DNA of 64,000 nucleotides, from contig JAUKUA010000003.1 in assembly GCA_030549175.1 (NCBI GenBank), positions 1,488,001-1,552,000 on the forward strand, read 5' to 3'. The notes under the pieces were generated by a model. It was not told the origin of the DNA, made no database searches, and was given only the letters and a program-made list of their open reading frames with translations. Origin of the DNA: Lasiosphaeris hirsuta. Lineage: Eukaryota > Ascomycota > Sordariomycetes > Sordariales > Lasiosphaeriaceae. Of the stretch, positions 46,414 through 59,000 are shown one piece after another. A program made the position numbers and the translations under genes. The first letter of the stretch is position 1, and each line of letters starts with the position of its first letter.

Positions 46414-47566
46414 TTACTTGCTGCGCTTGTAAATCTTAGACAGGAACGTCTCGAACACGCCCCGCTTGAGACCCTCGCTCTCGTCCACCTTGGAGATGAG
46501 CTCGCGAATCTCACCCACCCGCTTCTCCTCGTACTCTTGGTACAGCCTCTCGAGCTGGAGCTCGTTGTAAAGGTTCTTGACGGCAGCCTCCTTGTCCTTG
46601 TCCTTGTGACCGTAGTTATCCTCAAGAACCTTGCGCTGCTCGGGCGTCACAATAGACAAGGCCTGGTTGACAAGCCAAGAGCACTTGTTGTCCATGATGT
46701 CGGTGCCGATCTTGCCAATGTGCTCGGGAAGGCCAAAGTTGTCGAGGTAGTCGTCCTGGATCTGGAAGTACTCGCCAAGCGGGATCAGAATGTCCTCGGC
46801 CGACTTGAGGTTCTGGGGCGTCGCGATGTTGAGCTGGTAGAGGGCGAGCGCCACCGGCAGGTAGAAACTGTAGTAGGCCGTCTTGTAGATGACGATGAAG
46901 CGGTATTTCTCCATGCTGAAGTTATCGAGGTTGACCACATCCTCAGGCGCCGTGAGCAGGTCGCACAGCTGGCCGATCTCGGTCTGGAAGGTGGTCTCCT
47001 GGAAGAGCTCAATGAGGTCGACGTAGGCCGGGTGCGTGCGAAAGTACTTCTTGAGAAGCGTGTAGATGGCGGCCTCGAGCATGAAAGCGTCATTGATGGC
47101 GATCATGCCTACACCCTCCTGGCGGTACCAGCACGGCTTGCCGCGGCGCGTGATGCTGCTGTCCATGATGTCGTCCGATACGAGGAAGAAGGCTTGGAGC
47201 AGCTCCGTCATCCACCCCAGCGTCGCCGACTGGAAGTATTCCTCCTCCGTCAGCGGGCGCCCGAGCAGCAGCGACACCGAGTCGGGCACCGACATGCCGC
47301 GGTTGCATTTTCCGCCCAATGTGTTGATCTCGAGACTCTGCGGACAGAGAAAGGCGTATGTTAGCGCATGGGTATGTTTTGCTTCGCGAAGGCGATGATA
47401 ATGTGGCACGACGTTGGGTGTCCCGCTTGTAAAGATTGGCACTCACCTTCTTGTACCAGTCGAGCTGCTCTTGTGGCAGATTGTACTTCTTGGCATGCTC
47501 CAAGAGCGCTTCCTGCAGCTTGGGGAAGACAGATTCGAACTGCTGCAGGGTGATTTTCTGGGCCAT
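46414..47566 (-). CDS. ERG20: farnesyl pyrophosphate synthase
   Basis: Predicted 347-residue trans-prenyltransferase that condenses DMAPP/GPP with IPP to FPP, feeding sterols, dolichol, ubiquinone and prenylation. Exon 1 47566-47447 (40 codons, ending LDWYKK), 109-bp intron, exon 2 47337-46414. First aspartate-rich motif DDIMD at about 95-99, preceded by the two bulky aromatics FF that limit product length to C15; second motif DDYLD at about 235-239 within [15 protein letters not shown]. The C terminus YKRSK is the conserved basic end that closes the active site. It is divergent from APC8, sharing a promoter of about 590 bp. Confidence 0.97.
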
Positions 47567-48153
47567 AGTTGCGGTTGAGGGTGACGATGATTCGGCGTGA
47601 GGGGTGGTGACGGGTGCAATTGGGTGCCCTTTGAGTTTGAATTCGGTCAAGGGGCCAAGTCGGATTTTATAGGAGACGGTTATCGTGATGCCGTGCTACC
47701 TAGCTGCAGTGTTTGGGCAATCATCGCCAACTTGCCCCGCCAGTAGGCGGGGCTGGCGGTTTGACCCCACCTCAATTTGATCTGAGAAGGCGGTGTGGCA
47801 GAAGGGGTATGGCGGGGGGTACTACTGGCAGTATCTTTGACACCAACTTGACCCTGAGAGCTTCCCCGGCTGCCCCACAATAATAACTTCATTGCCGTCC
47901 CAGGCGCGTCACTGCTCTAGTACACGCGCGTAGGAGTAGTTTTTGGTTGCATAAGCTTTCCGATCAAATCAACACAACTTAAAACCCACACCAAACAGTG
48001 CTTGCTCTTCCTTTTCAACAATTCTTCATCGCAAATGAATTATTGATCTTTCGACCCCTATTCAGTTTGCGTTGGGCACCTGGTTGGGGACTCGACTCGC
48101 ACGCTGCCTGGTCATCGCCGTTTCTCACTTCCGCGGCATATCACGACGCCAGC
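47567..48153. promoter_or_regulatory. divergent promoter ERG20 / APC8
   Basis: 587-bp bidirectional spacer; no third gene seen. The palindrome-like CCCCGCC(AGTA)GGCGGGG at about 47735-47751 is the most regular element in it. Confidence 0.5.
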
Positions 48154-50270
48154 ATGGGTCTCACCGCAAAAGACATAGAGCATCTCAAGGAGGCGCTGCA
48201 GCAAGCAGTTGTCAAGTTCTCGGAAAGATGTCTCTACCAGTCCGCTAAATGGTATATTTCGCCTAGAAATGTCCGCTCATCGAGAATGGCAAGCTAACAG
48301 TTGAATATGAAACTAGGGCTGCTGAGCTTCTTGACTCGATTCCAGATGCATCACCCGCCGAAGTTGAGCAGAGGACAGCTGGCGGAATGGGAAACTATGT
48401 CCACCCGGCCTTCTTCCCGAGTGCCGACCCAGTCGAGGCTGCGCTTGAGGCCAAGGAGCTCAACCGGTATTTGCTCGCCAAGTCTTTTTTCGACTGTAAG
48501 GAGTTTGATCGATGCGCCGCGGTCTTTTTGCCAGAGTCAACACTCTCTGGCGTACTATCAGCGAAGATGAGCGAGATCAGCTCCCCGAGAGGCAAAGGAA
48601 AGGCCAATGCTGCGTTACCAGCAGAACATGCGCTTCCCGCTCTCAGCCAAAGGAGCCTGTTCTTGGCGCTATATGCCAAGGTCATTTCGGGGGAGAAGCG
48701 CAAAGATGAAGACTCGGAGATGATCATGGGGCCCCAGGATCTCGGTGCCGTTATGAACAAGCAGCTTCTTATTGTCAGCCGCTTTCTCGAGAGGTGGTTT
48801 GCCGAACGCGAGACGGAGGACGGTGAGGGGTTGCCACCGAGTCAAGGCTTTCTCGAATACTTATACGGGATGGTTTTGGTCAAACAGAAGAATGATCAGA
48901 CCGCGAAGGACTATTTGATGCAGAGCGTCCACATCTTTCCCTGGAATTGGGGATGCTGGCTTGAGCTTACCAACCTCATCTCGAGAACTGAAGAGGTGAG
49001 TCTACGCGTTCTATTCCCCACCTGATCGTGACCTAATGTCTTGCAGCTGGAAAAAATAGCACCCCACCTCCCTCAAAACATCATGTCCTTCATCTTCCAT
49101 GCCAACACGAGGGTCAACCTATACCAACAAGGCCAGGACCTCGCTGCGTCTTTGAACGATCTCCTCAACATCTTCCCTACGTCCTCATTCCTTCTGACAT
49201 GCAAGGCTTTGCTGAACTATCATTCTAAAGATTTGATGACGGCCGAGCAAGACTTTAGCAACCTACTGGCTCTCCACCCACACCGGCTCGACTCCCTGGA
49301 CCACTATTCAAACATCCTTTACGTTCTGAACTCGCGTCCAAAATTGGCTTTTCTTGCCCACCTCTGCTCCAGCATCGATAAATTTCGCCCAGAATCCTGT
49401 GTCGTGATTGGGAACTACTACTCGTTGTTATCGCTTCACGAGAAGGCCGTGCAATACTTCCGCCGAGCCCTGACTCTGGATCGCTCGTGCTTGTCAGCAT
49501 GGACATTAATGGGGCACGAGTATGTAGAGCTCAAGAACACACACGCGGCGATCGAATCATATCGGCGTGCCGTAGACGTCAACCGTCGAGATTATCGCGC
49601 TTGGTACGGGCTAGGGCAGACATACGAAGTGCTCGAAATGCACGCATATGCTCTTTGGTACTACAAGAAAGCGGCTGGTCTACGGCCCTGGGATGGCAAA
49701 ATGTGGCAGGCTGTTGGCTCCTGTCTTCAGAAGATGGGGCGCGACCGCGACGGCATCAAAGCGCTGAAAAGGGCCCTTCTTGCTGATAGCTACTACGACT
49801 CGACAGCAAGTAGCTTTGGTAGTGCTGGTCCAGTTGACCGCATGGCACAAATGGATCCAGAGGTGCTACTTCAGATTGCTGCCATGTACGATCGACTTGA
49901 CGATGAAGAGGAGGCCAAGGCATACATGGAGCTATGTGTGGCGCAAGAAGATGGAGGGGCAGCTGGGGCCGAGGGCGCAGGACTCGGCGAATCGGTGGCC
50001 ATCCACCGTGACTCGCCGGGAGGTGTTGCGTCGGACGGGGAGGCCGAGGGCGCCGAGAGGGGCAGCGGACACGAGGGAACCGGGGTGACAGTTGCGACGA
50101 GCAAGGCACGCATGTGGCTAGCCAGGCATTCGATGCGGACTGAGGACTATGCAACGGCGAACCGGCTGGCTACCGAACTGTGTCAAGATGGTGTTGAGGT
50201 AGAGGAAGCAAAGGCCCTCATCCGGGAGGCACGCTCGAGAATGGAACTGGCGAATATGATGGATCGCTAG
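48154..50270 (+). CDS. APC8: anaphase-promoting complex subunit 8 (Cdc23)
   Basis: Predicted 666-residue TPR scaffold of the APC/C ubiquitin ligase, which drives mitotic exit. Exons 48154-48251, 48317-48995 and 49047-50270; introns of 65 and 51 bp, both phase-consistent. Residues about 5-200 are the Apc8 N-terminal dimer domain (KFSERCLYQSAKWAAELL, LLAKSFFDCKEFDRCAAVF). From about 210 a series of TPR helices follows, clearest at residues 340-480: ALTLDRSCLSAWTLMGHEYVELKNTHAAIESYRRAVDV and YRAWYGLGQTYEVLEMHAYALWYYKKA. A Gly/Glu-rich insertion interrupts the last repeats (about 565-605). The gene ends ELANMMDR. The APC8 identification rests on the N-terminal domain plus the GHEYVELKN TPR. Confidence 0.92.
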
Positions 50271-53200
50271 AAGCCGCCATCGCTCCCGTTCTTGAACTTT
50301 GAGGGCATTTTCAGCAGTATGAAAGGCGGAATTTTAGGAAGGCAGAGTATGTCTTCGAGTGAGGATGAGGGAGGGCCAGCCGAGCAGGATGAGGAAGACA
50401 CGGAGATGACATGACTTCGTTGTACCAACCGTGAATCAGCTGGGGGGGGGGGGGTGGATTTTGTTATTATCACATGGCGAAGGCGACGGCCGGTTATGAA
50501 CTACATATGAGAATAGTCGGGAAGCAGTTTCTGCTTCCGCATTGCATACGTTGGGTTTATGGCATTATGTTGGGGGATACTACAATCAGGAGCAAAGATA
50601 CCAAGTTTACGGGTAACAGCGGAGGGGCTGGAGACTAGTTGTTCCTCGGGACTCTACGTCGCGCATGCCCCCTCGGTTTCGGGTTTATAGGAAACAGAAC
50701 CTCGGGAATAAATAGTCTCGGGTAGGCCGGGTTCCTGGCCAAATCATGGTTCAACAGAGCTTACATCGCGGACATCTGATGGATGACAGCCAAGCTGTGG
50801 GGACTTGTGAAATGGGCCCGTGTCGCGAGTCACATGTTGCACATACTAGCAAGACAGGCAACGAATCTGCCTCAACGGCGCGGTCGTTGGCACGCCGTTG
50901 GTGACATTAGGTTTGGCACCGGCTCCTAATTCCTAGTGGGCTGGGAGGCCGGCTGGGGCTCAAATAATGGCGTAAAAAAATGACCCACCGACTACTGTGG
51001 CCATCAAGGCGTGTGCCTTGCGGTTTGAATGAAGGCTTTCAAATCTTGGGGAAGCTGGATGGATGTGGACATTACCCCGCACCTGTCGCTTGTTGGCAAC
51101 CTTTCATCCCACAGCTCCACCTTTCGTCCGACACGGAACTTGGGACGAACACCACGGGCTGTCAAAGATCGCCCATTTGCCAAAATCAAACGGGCCGTCG
51201 ACCAGTTTCTTGCATTTTTCTGCAGTATCACATGGAATCGAGGAAAGCTCGGACGGTCGAATTTTTCTTCCCAAGGGTTCTCGCCATCCGGTCTGCCCCA
51301 CGGCGTTTGAGCACGGCAAAGCGTCTGCGCTTCCGGGGCCGCATGTGGTGACAATGACATAGGCAGGCCAATGCATGTAGGTTCACTGCCGAGCTCGCTG
51401 CGACCTCTGAACTCTGGGAACCGAGGGCAGGGTGCATGCAGTGTGCTTTTCGCAGCCGAGCGTCCGAGAGAGGCATCTGAGAACGGACGGGCCCAACATT
51501 TCTGGGACAGCACGACGTGGCGATGGTAATGGGCGGGTGGGGGCAAGCTTCTGGGCCACCGTTCTCGACCGACTCTGGCCCATCTCCAATATCCATCGCC
51601 CGCGGCCCTCTCCATTCCGAGCGCACAACCCCACACACACTACTGCGTCTTCTATCGTCGTGTTAAAGACGGGTCGTCACCATTAACGCTCGCTAAGTAT
51701 AACCCCCATGGCTTGCTTTGCGTGCATCTTTGGGGATTCACCTAGGGCTGGGTGGGCGAGACGCTGAGCACGTGCAGATGGGATATAGTACCGCGTCTGT
51801 GTGCACTGCGGATGTGGGAGAGTGCTCGGTCTGGGTTTTCACCTGGCTAGCAGTGAGAAAAACTGGAAGAGCTAGAAGTAAGCCGTGTCGGAACCGGACA
51901 AGTCACCGGCTCACCTCGCATCGATCTCGCTGACATAGAGGGTGGGAGCAGAGGCGAGAAAAAAAAATTCTCGTAGGGCCTTCTTGCTGCTCCGCCCAAC
52001 CGTAGGAAGCCCTGAGATTTCCACACTTGTGAGGGGCTGCGGTGGCTGTTTCTGCTGAACCTCTCTCTCCGAAGCTCGACTAGAGCACAAAAACGCAACA
52101 ACCACGGGGTTGGGCGAAAGGGCTGATGGGGATCGGGATTTGTTGGCACCCGCGTCGCCAAGCCGAGGACTCACCGTCTTTCGCAGGAACAAGAGAACGA
52201 TAACCGCTCCTCCAGTCCTAACCGCGCCCAGTCAGGCGTTCCCAAAGTGTCCTCAGTGTGCCACGCGTGGGGCAGAGGACAGCGACTCCGAAGCCGCATG
52301 GTGCCTGCGTGCGATGAGATGCTTACGTGGACCACGACCGGCTGCTGGCTGCTCGAGCGGTGCGCCTTGGCGCTCTGGCCAACGACAGATGCAGGCTCGA
52401 TGCAAGCTTGGCCCGGTGGCCGATCATGGAACGCTCAGCGAACCCCACCGGGTCCCGGTTGAGCCTGTCAGGGGCCGACACACATGGGACGGACTGGACG
52501 GATGCTGCGCTGCTGTCAGGTACCCGGCACCGAAAACTCTGCCAGCCAATGGTACAGCAGATGTGCCTGGGAGCTCGACTGCAGCTAAAACTGGGCTAGC
52601 GAATAGCGGCCCGTTACCACCCTCCCAGGCGTGCCAGGCACCGCCCTCCCCCCCTGGTGCGCCTTGCCGGCCCTAACAGTGCTACTACTGTAGAGGCTAG
52701 TCCCAGGGGTCAACTCTGTCTTGACTGCCGCCGGCCCCTCCATCCGTTCGCCCAGTCCCGAAGTTGCAGTCGCAACAATTGCAGCAGCCCGTGTCGGGAG
52801 AGGGGTGTGCATCTACAACATCGGGTTCACTGGAATGTCAACTAAAAAGAGAGTTTGGACGGTCAGTAAATAAGAGTGAGGAAAAGGTGTACGTTCACCG
52901 GTGTGGATATTGGGCTGGTAGTCACCAGTGTCACGGCCACCACGCGAGTGTCCGTGGCTTCGGAACTCTCCTGTCTCCTTGCAGCTTGTTGGCCTGTGAG
53001 AAACGCGGCTTTTACTCCAGAAGCAAGCCGCGAACCCGCTGGCGGTCGCAGGAGCACCTAGTCACAACGCAGGCTGAGATGCTTGCTGTTATCGGTGTTA
53101 TCGGCACACCCCTCCTCTACACCCCTGGTTTGCAACACCATTCGCTGCGATAGCTATTGCCGTCGGGAACTGACCCACAACGGCAGTCGTATCTTTTTTT

Positions 53201-53660
53201 TTTTTTTTGGTTAGGAGGGCTGGACGGCCCTTGGCCTCACCCCCCCTATTGTGCTATTGTGACTGGTGCCGGTCTCTCTCATAAGTATGAATGAGAGACA
53301 TCCTGCCCCCCGAAATTTTGGGTTCTCTACAACCTCGCTCTTCCTTTCCCAACCATACGGTACTCGCGTGCTGGCTCTTTAGCCCCGCCGTCATTCTCTC
53401 ATTCAGACTCGTTGACACTCCTTCACAACGCAACCTTAAAGACCCTGGTGGCTTGCTTCTGATTTCCAACATCACCCTGAAATACGTACTCTCCCGAGCT
53501 CACTTGCTCGACATTGCATCACCGTCCTCGGTATATTAAGCCCAAGCAGAATCCCTCGTTTTGGATAATTCCTCTCCTTCAACCCACCACATTTTGGCAA
53601 CATCAAGCATTCATTCGTTTCACCGACCCTCCTTACCTCCAAAACGTCACCTCATTCAAG
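50271..53660. other. gene-poor spacer, 3.4 kb
   Basis: No gene supported. It holds G13 at 50442-50454 and a T15 run near 53196-53209. ORF 52110-52676 lacks any domain. TATATTAAG at 53532-53540 is a possible TATA of the next gene, about 125 bp before its ATG. Confidence 0.55.
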
Positions 53661-54233
53661 ATGCTCTTCACCAAGTCCCTTGCCATCTTGGCCTCCGCTG
53701 CTATGGTCAGCGCCTACAACACCGTGACCTTCGTTTCTCAGGATCATCTTGATCGTGTTGTCACTTTCACCAACAACCGTGATCACCCTTGGCTTCCATC
53801 CATCGGCGTCCCCGCCGGCCAAAACGTCACTTACACGTTTCCCTACGGATGGACCGGAAACTGGTTTGCCAACATGAAGGGCGCGCCCATTATTCCCGGC
53901 ATGTTGGGAGAAGTCTGCTTCAACTCTTGGGGTGGTCTCAGCTACTTTGACGTGTCGGCTATTGTCGACCCCAACGACCACGTTGGTGTCAAGAAGATCT
54001 GGCCCAAGGGGAACCCCGACAACAACTCGGGCTGCGACATATTTCCTTGCAATAACGTCTACATCAACCCCGACGATGTTCAGACCAAGGCTGACCCGGC
54101 GGTCGACTACATCTGCACCCTCGGCACTGGATACACCCACCCGAGTCCTAGATCTGTTGACGTTGATGCGTCCATCTTCGCCCGGGACTCTGTCCAGGGC
54201 AAGTGGCTCTCAAGGCACGCCAGACAGACCTAA
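53661..54233 (+). CDS. secreted protein of the fungal 'DNase1'-annotated family
   Basis: Predicted 190-residue secreted protein in a single exon. Residues 1-18 are a signal peptide (MLFTKSLAILASAAMVSA). The mature part is beta-rich, starting YNTVTFVSQDHLDRVVTF, and contains GQNVTYTFPYGWTGNW, GMLGEVCFNSWGGLSYFDVSAI and SGCDIFPCNNVY segments. These are typical of a fungal family often labelled DNase1 protein in databases, although the link to nuclease activity is weak and the fold looks more like a thaumatin-type beta sandwich. Four cysteines (one in EVCF, two in GCDIFPC, one in YICTLG) could make two disulfides. Two N-glycosylation sequons (NVT, NNS) are visible. The C-terminal 30 residues are basic. 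Likely cell-wall or extracellular; function not established. Confidence 0.78.
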   Translation: MLFTKSLAILASAAMVSAYNTVTFVSQDHLDRVVTFTNNRDHPWLPSIGVPAGQNVTYTFPYGWTGNWFANMKGAPIIPGMLGEVCFNSWGGLSYFDVSAIVDPNDHVGVKKIWPKGNPDNNSGCDIFPCNNVYINPDDVQTKADPAVDYICTLGTGYTHPSPRSVDVDASIFARDSVQGKWLSRHARQT

Positions 54234-56051
54234 GGGGTCTCGGCTCAGATCCCCCGCCAAGTAGTTCCTTTGTCCCTTTTTTGATACATATGACGCTATG
54301 ATGGGGTCGGCCCATTACCGACAGAGCAGACGAGCTGTTTACGATTTACGACACACACAAGACATACAAAAGAAAGAGGGGATACATGAGATTTTTTTCC
54401 CCCCAGGATACCCAGACCAACCAGCTTGGGTCATGCGAGCCCTATTGGCTTCACGGGCAGAGCTTGCACGCGCCCGCACACTTGTGGGTGCTCTCTGTCC
54501 ATCTTTCTCTTGGTGTGGATATGTTAGGGCTGGATTTATGATTAGAGATGGGACGGCACAGGATGGCAAGGACATGGGCACCACGGAAAGGAAGGGGTGG
54601 GAACCGGGATTTGGCGGGGATACATGAGAGATCGAGACCGAGATCTCACGTCACAGTCATACTTTGAGTTGTGGCTTGGGTAAAAACTTCAATTTCGTAC
54701 GATCGCTTGGAACGATGATAAGTTGGCATTTTGTGGTGGAATTCTAGAGTAAATAGTTCATTCTTAGTGACTGGAGCGATCTGGCCCTCGTCCCTGCGTT
54801 GGGGTTAGGTGATACGCGATACGAAATTGAGACGTTTAAAAACATGATCTAGTAGGTGAATATGCGTTGAGTCCTTGGTAACATACCACCCTGGTGGCTT
54901 GCACCAAAGTCTTAGTGTGTGTGCTGTGGATTCCCGGGGATCAAAGTCGCCAAAACGGGGGTCCTCCCCAACCCCAAGTTATCACCCCCGATACCATCCA
55001 TGCACGAATCCACTGTTCCCGCCGTGGTTGTGTTCCCGAACGACAACAACCTCCCCTATCCCCGCTTCCCGCTCCGGCTTCCGGGAAGGGCGGGTACCGA
55101 CATGGCTCCCCTTGCGCCGGTGTTTTCAGGGTCTCCTTGTGCAACATCTCCTATATAATGCGAGCGGGGAGGGGGGGCGTACTTTTGTCGTTTTCTTATT
55201 GTTGTCCCTGGTTGTGCGTGTGAAACAATCCCGCCCTATTCTGTTTCAGCTCCTCAGACGTGTCTCTCTGGGGGGCGGGAAATCCCCGAGTTACACAGGC
55301 ACAGAGACACAAACAAAACAAGAGGCCTAAGAGAAACAATCCCACCCCGCTGGAGCGGGGAGAGAGGGGAAGAGGAGGGGAATCGGGAAATTCGGGAGAT
55401 CGACCCTATAACAGCCCCACCCGCCCCAAGCCCTCGAGAATCCTAAACCGATGTGGCAATCGATAACACCCCAAAGGGAACAACAATCATGTGTAGGTAT
55501 CCGTGTCAGCTCAGCCCCGACAACGACGGGGACAAAAAAGCCCAAGAATATCTTTGAGATAAAATTTTATATACGTACTATATTCTGCCAGATTATATCC
55601 CCACACCCACATCTTGAGATCGACCTCATCCTCTCCAGCCACGCTTCTAGAAGTGGAAGAAGAACCCTTTCATCCCCTGCCGTGTCCATCTCCTCATTAA
55701 TGCCGTGTGCCCGGCCCCGGTTCCTCGCCTGGCGAGGCCGAGAGGAATCGCGCACCGGGCTCAAACTCCGGCGCCTAATTACGTGATCGTCCTCCTCATC
55801 CAGGTTCTTCCACCCTCTACGTCGCTATTATATTCTCCTCACCTCTATAACACCCAGGCAACCCACCCCGCCAGAAATTATTACCGCGGGATACCACAAC
55901 GGCATCAACGGGACTAACGAGCGCTTCCCGAATTTATCAGTCCATGCTTTATTCTAGCAGTGTATAATCAACACATATTCATCAATCCCCCCATTCCCGG
56001 CTTCCCAGATCTTAGTCATGGTTCATCCCCCTTTTCGCCATCCCACTTCCT
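54234..56051. other. gene-poor spacer, 1.8 kb
   Basis: Between the 3' ends of the secreted-protein gene and VPS54. No gene supported. Confidence 0.55.
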
Positions 56052-59000
56052 CTATCCCGTAATCTGCGCCTGCAGTTCCGCAGACATTTCCTCCTGCTCG
56101 TCCTTTACAGGTGGGGTCGAAGCAGATACACGCGGTGTCGGTGATGACACCAGTGGAACCGGCGACGGTGACCGTGCCTGCGCTGGAGCTGGCGCTGGAG
56201 CAAGACCCTTGACTTCCCTTGCCCGGATGATGTTGGCTAGATATTCGCCCAAATCCTCGAAGCCGTCGATCTTGCCGAGGCGTACCTGGAAGTGTTCGAC
56301 GTCATGGAGCATGCTATGCTCATATTAGTGCGTCTCCCTAAAACAGCCCTCAGGGGCAAAACATACCTCTCCCGGCCAGCTTCCGTGGTGGGCTCCAGTC
56401 CGCGGAAGGCAGCCCCAAACGTGTCCTTGTAGTTTCTGAACACGGGAATCATGATCATCCGGACGGTGCCCTCAGGAAGGTGCTTAGTTAGGTTACGATG
56501 TAGCGTGGTCGTCTCCTTGGCCAACGTCTCAATAAACTCGTGGGGCGTCCCGCTGCTCGGTACGTCCCAGTCGAGTGCCTTCAGTTTTTTGGAGCCGGCC
56601 AGCGCTCGTCCCGTCATGATCTCCACCAGCTTATCGTAAATACTGTTTTGATGCTCCTGGAACAGCCGCCTGACCTTGTCGAACTCGCCCATCACGGCCG
56701 ACACGGCTGGTCCCGAGCCGCAGTGCCGCCGGACAAACTCCCGGACGTGGGGGATGACGGCGGCGATGAAGGCTAGCGCCTGTGATGCTAGTGCAAGATG
56801 CTTCGTTGTGATGTTCTTGAGACCAGCAGACCGTGTAGCCCCAGCCCCGAGAATCAACTGTGTGCATCGTGAATTAAACAATTGCAGGTAAGCGATTAGG
56901 GATGCCGAGATGTCCGCCGTCATGGACGGTATGCCAACGATAAGATGGAGGAATTGGTTCATGCCATTCATGCATAGCACTGCCGAGTTGGGAAGAAGGA
57001 AGCTCTCTTCTTCAATGACGGCAGTCCGCGTTTTGGCCTTCCCGGCCCCATTGGGCTGACTGGTTTCATTCCCGGCGTCTAGCTGTTGCTCATCGTCTTG
57101 GTCTGCGTGTGGAATCCATATTTTGCTGCCTTCTGCCCAAGCAGCCGCATCTGTATAGCTCCCCTCAAGTATTTGGCTGAGCAGCCTCGAGTCGTCATCG
57201 TTGAAGTCCTTTGCATTCCATAGGTCTGATTCCATACCCTGAGCAAGTTTTTGCTTTTCGGCATCACCGTGTTGTTGGACAAAGTCTTTGATGTGGCCGT
57301 TGACAACGGTTTTCAGTGCCGTGCCGCTGCGCCCTGATATAGCCTCGCATTCGTTGGCAAAATGAAGATTAAGCGTAAAATACCGGAGGAACCAACTCAG
57401 GTCTAAATGTGTACTCTGCTCTGCCCGGACCCGTAGCAACTTCACAATCTTGTCATGAGCAACGTCGACGGCTTGACCAAGAAGACTGGAAACATCCAAG
57501 GCCTTATGTATCTCTTCTTGAGCCTCTAGGCCGGCCGCTGATGGATGCCTCGGTGGGGGACTGAATGGGGGCGATCTAAGTGGAGGAGAGCGCATCCCTG
57601 AGGGCCCTGAAGGCCCCGAAGGATCCCCTATGGTACTCGCAACATCAAGTAGCACCTTGACTTGGGTGCTCAGCCGCCTTAGGGTCTCGGTAACCCCAAT
57701 ATAGATCTTGACGAGGAGTTCCTCGGCGTCCGGGGGATCTAACGCCCGTAGGTTGCGCGCGAGGATAGACGACTTCTCTTGCTGCGAGCGTTGTCTCCCT
57801 CCTGTCATCGTAGATGAGGACATCATCGATTCGTTGTCGTCCTCGTCCGAACTAGGTAGTGGCTGCCGGATTTTGTTCCGAATCTCGCGCAATACCATCT
57901 CCCTAAATGTGGTAGTCGCCGCTGTCAGGAACCTTGCCCGTTGCAAACCTGTTAGGCTCGCCGACAGCTCTGCTCGTAGCCCATCCACAGAGGACATGTA
58001 AGACGGGAAAGCAGAAGGCTCACGGGCGTGTCCGCCCCGAGTTCGCGTTGAAGCACTACTCCAACGCATCAGAACCTCTTGGCTCGACACCCGTTCGACG
58101 TGATTCTGGAGATCACCGACCAGCACGTTGAGGAATCTGGCTTCGTAGGCCCGCCCCACCCGAAGGCGAAGCGTGTCTAGATCCATGCTTACACTTTGCA
58201 AAGCAGCAGCCCCCCTGAGATCCCTCAACTGCCTCCCCGGATGGCTTGTGGCGGTGGCTTCCCCGGCGATGAGCTCTTCGAGGGCATCGATATTGTCTAG
58301 AGCAGCGTCAACCTCTCCAGAATCAACCAGAGATTCGCACACAGCAACGCCATCGATAATTTCCCTCAGCTGCATTACAGCATCGTGCAGTTGCTTGAGA
58401 TTCTCTCGCCGTCTACGCTCTTGAACAATCTCTAAACCTCCTGTGGCAATTTCCTTGTCAAGAACTTCTAATTCTTTTCTTAACCCCTTAATTCTCTCAA
58501 CAGACTCTGCGGCTTCTGAGTGCAGCTCCCGGAGAGACCCGAGGGCAGTGAAGAAAGTGGTCGATGCCGTTGAAATGGACTGAATCAGGTGCATTTCAAT
58601 CGTGTCCATATACCAAGACAGTTTCTCCTGTAAAATCGCATTTGTTGCCAGAGCCTTTCGAGGCACGCTGGCATGGCCGTTAGAGGTGGACTTTTCGTCA
58701 GTGCCCGGTGCAGGTCGCACCACCTCAGATCGCTCGCTGACGACATCAAAAGTGCGGGGGTTTTCGAGATGGAAGTCATTATCAAAATAGACTGTGGGGA
58801 TGGTAGATAATGGTGGAGGGCCATGTGCGGCTCCCCTCCTGAATCCAGAGCTGCTACGCCGTACCGGGCTAGGGGCTTCTATTGAAGCCAGGGAGCTGAT
58901 GGAAGCTGTCGACGTTCTCCGAGCGGCACCTGGGCGCTTGCCGGGTCGCAAGTGGCCCTCATCTATTGTTTCGGGGAACTCGTCGTGTCGAGAGGCTTTG

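Noticed and set aside
46537..47364. 275-codon plus-strand ORF antisense to ERG20
   Set aside because: Explained by strong codon bias of ERG20, which keeps the antisense frame open.
52110..52676. 188-codon plus-strand ORF
   Set aside because: No domain; Pro/Ala/Arg/Gly-rich chance translation in a GC-rich gap.
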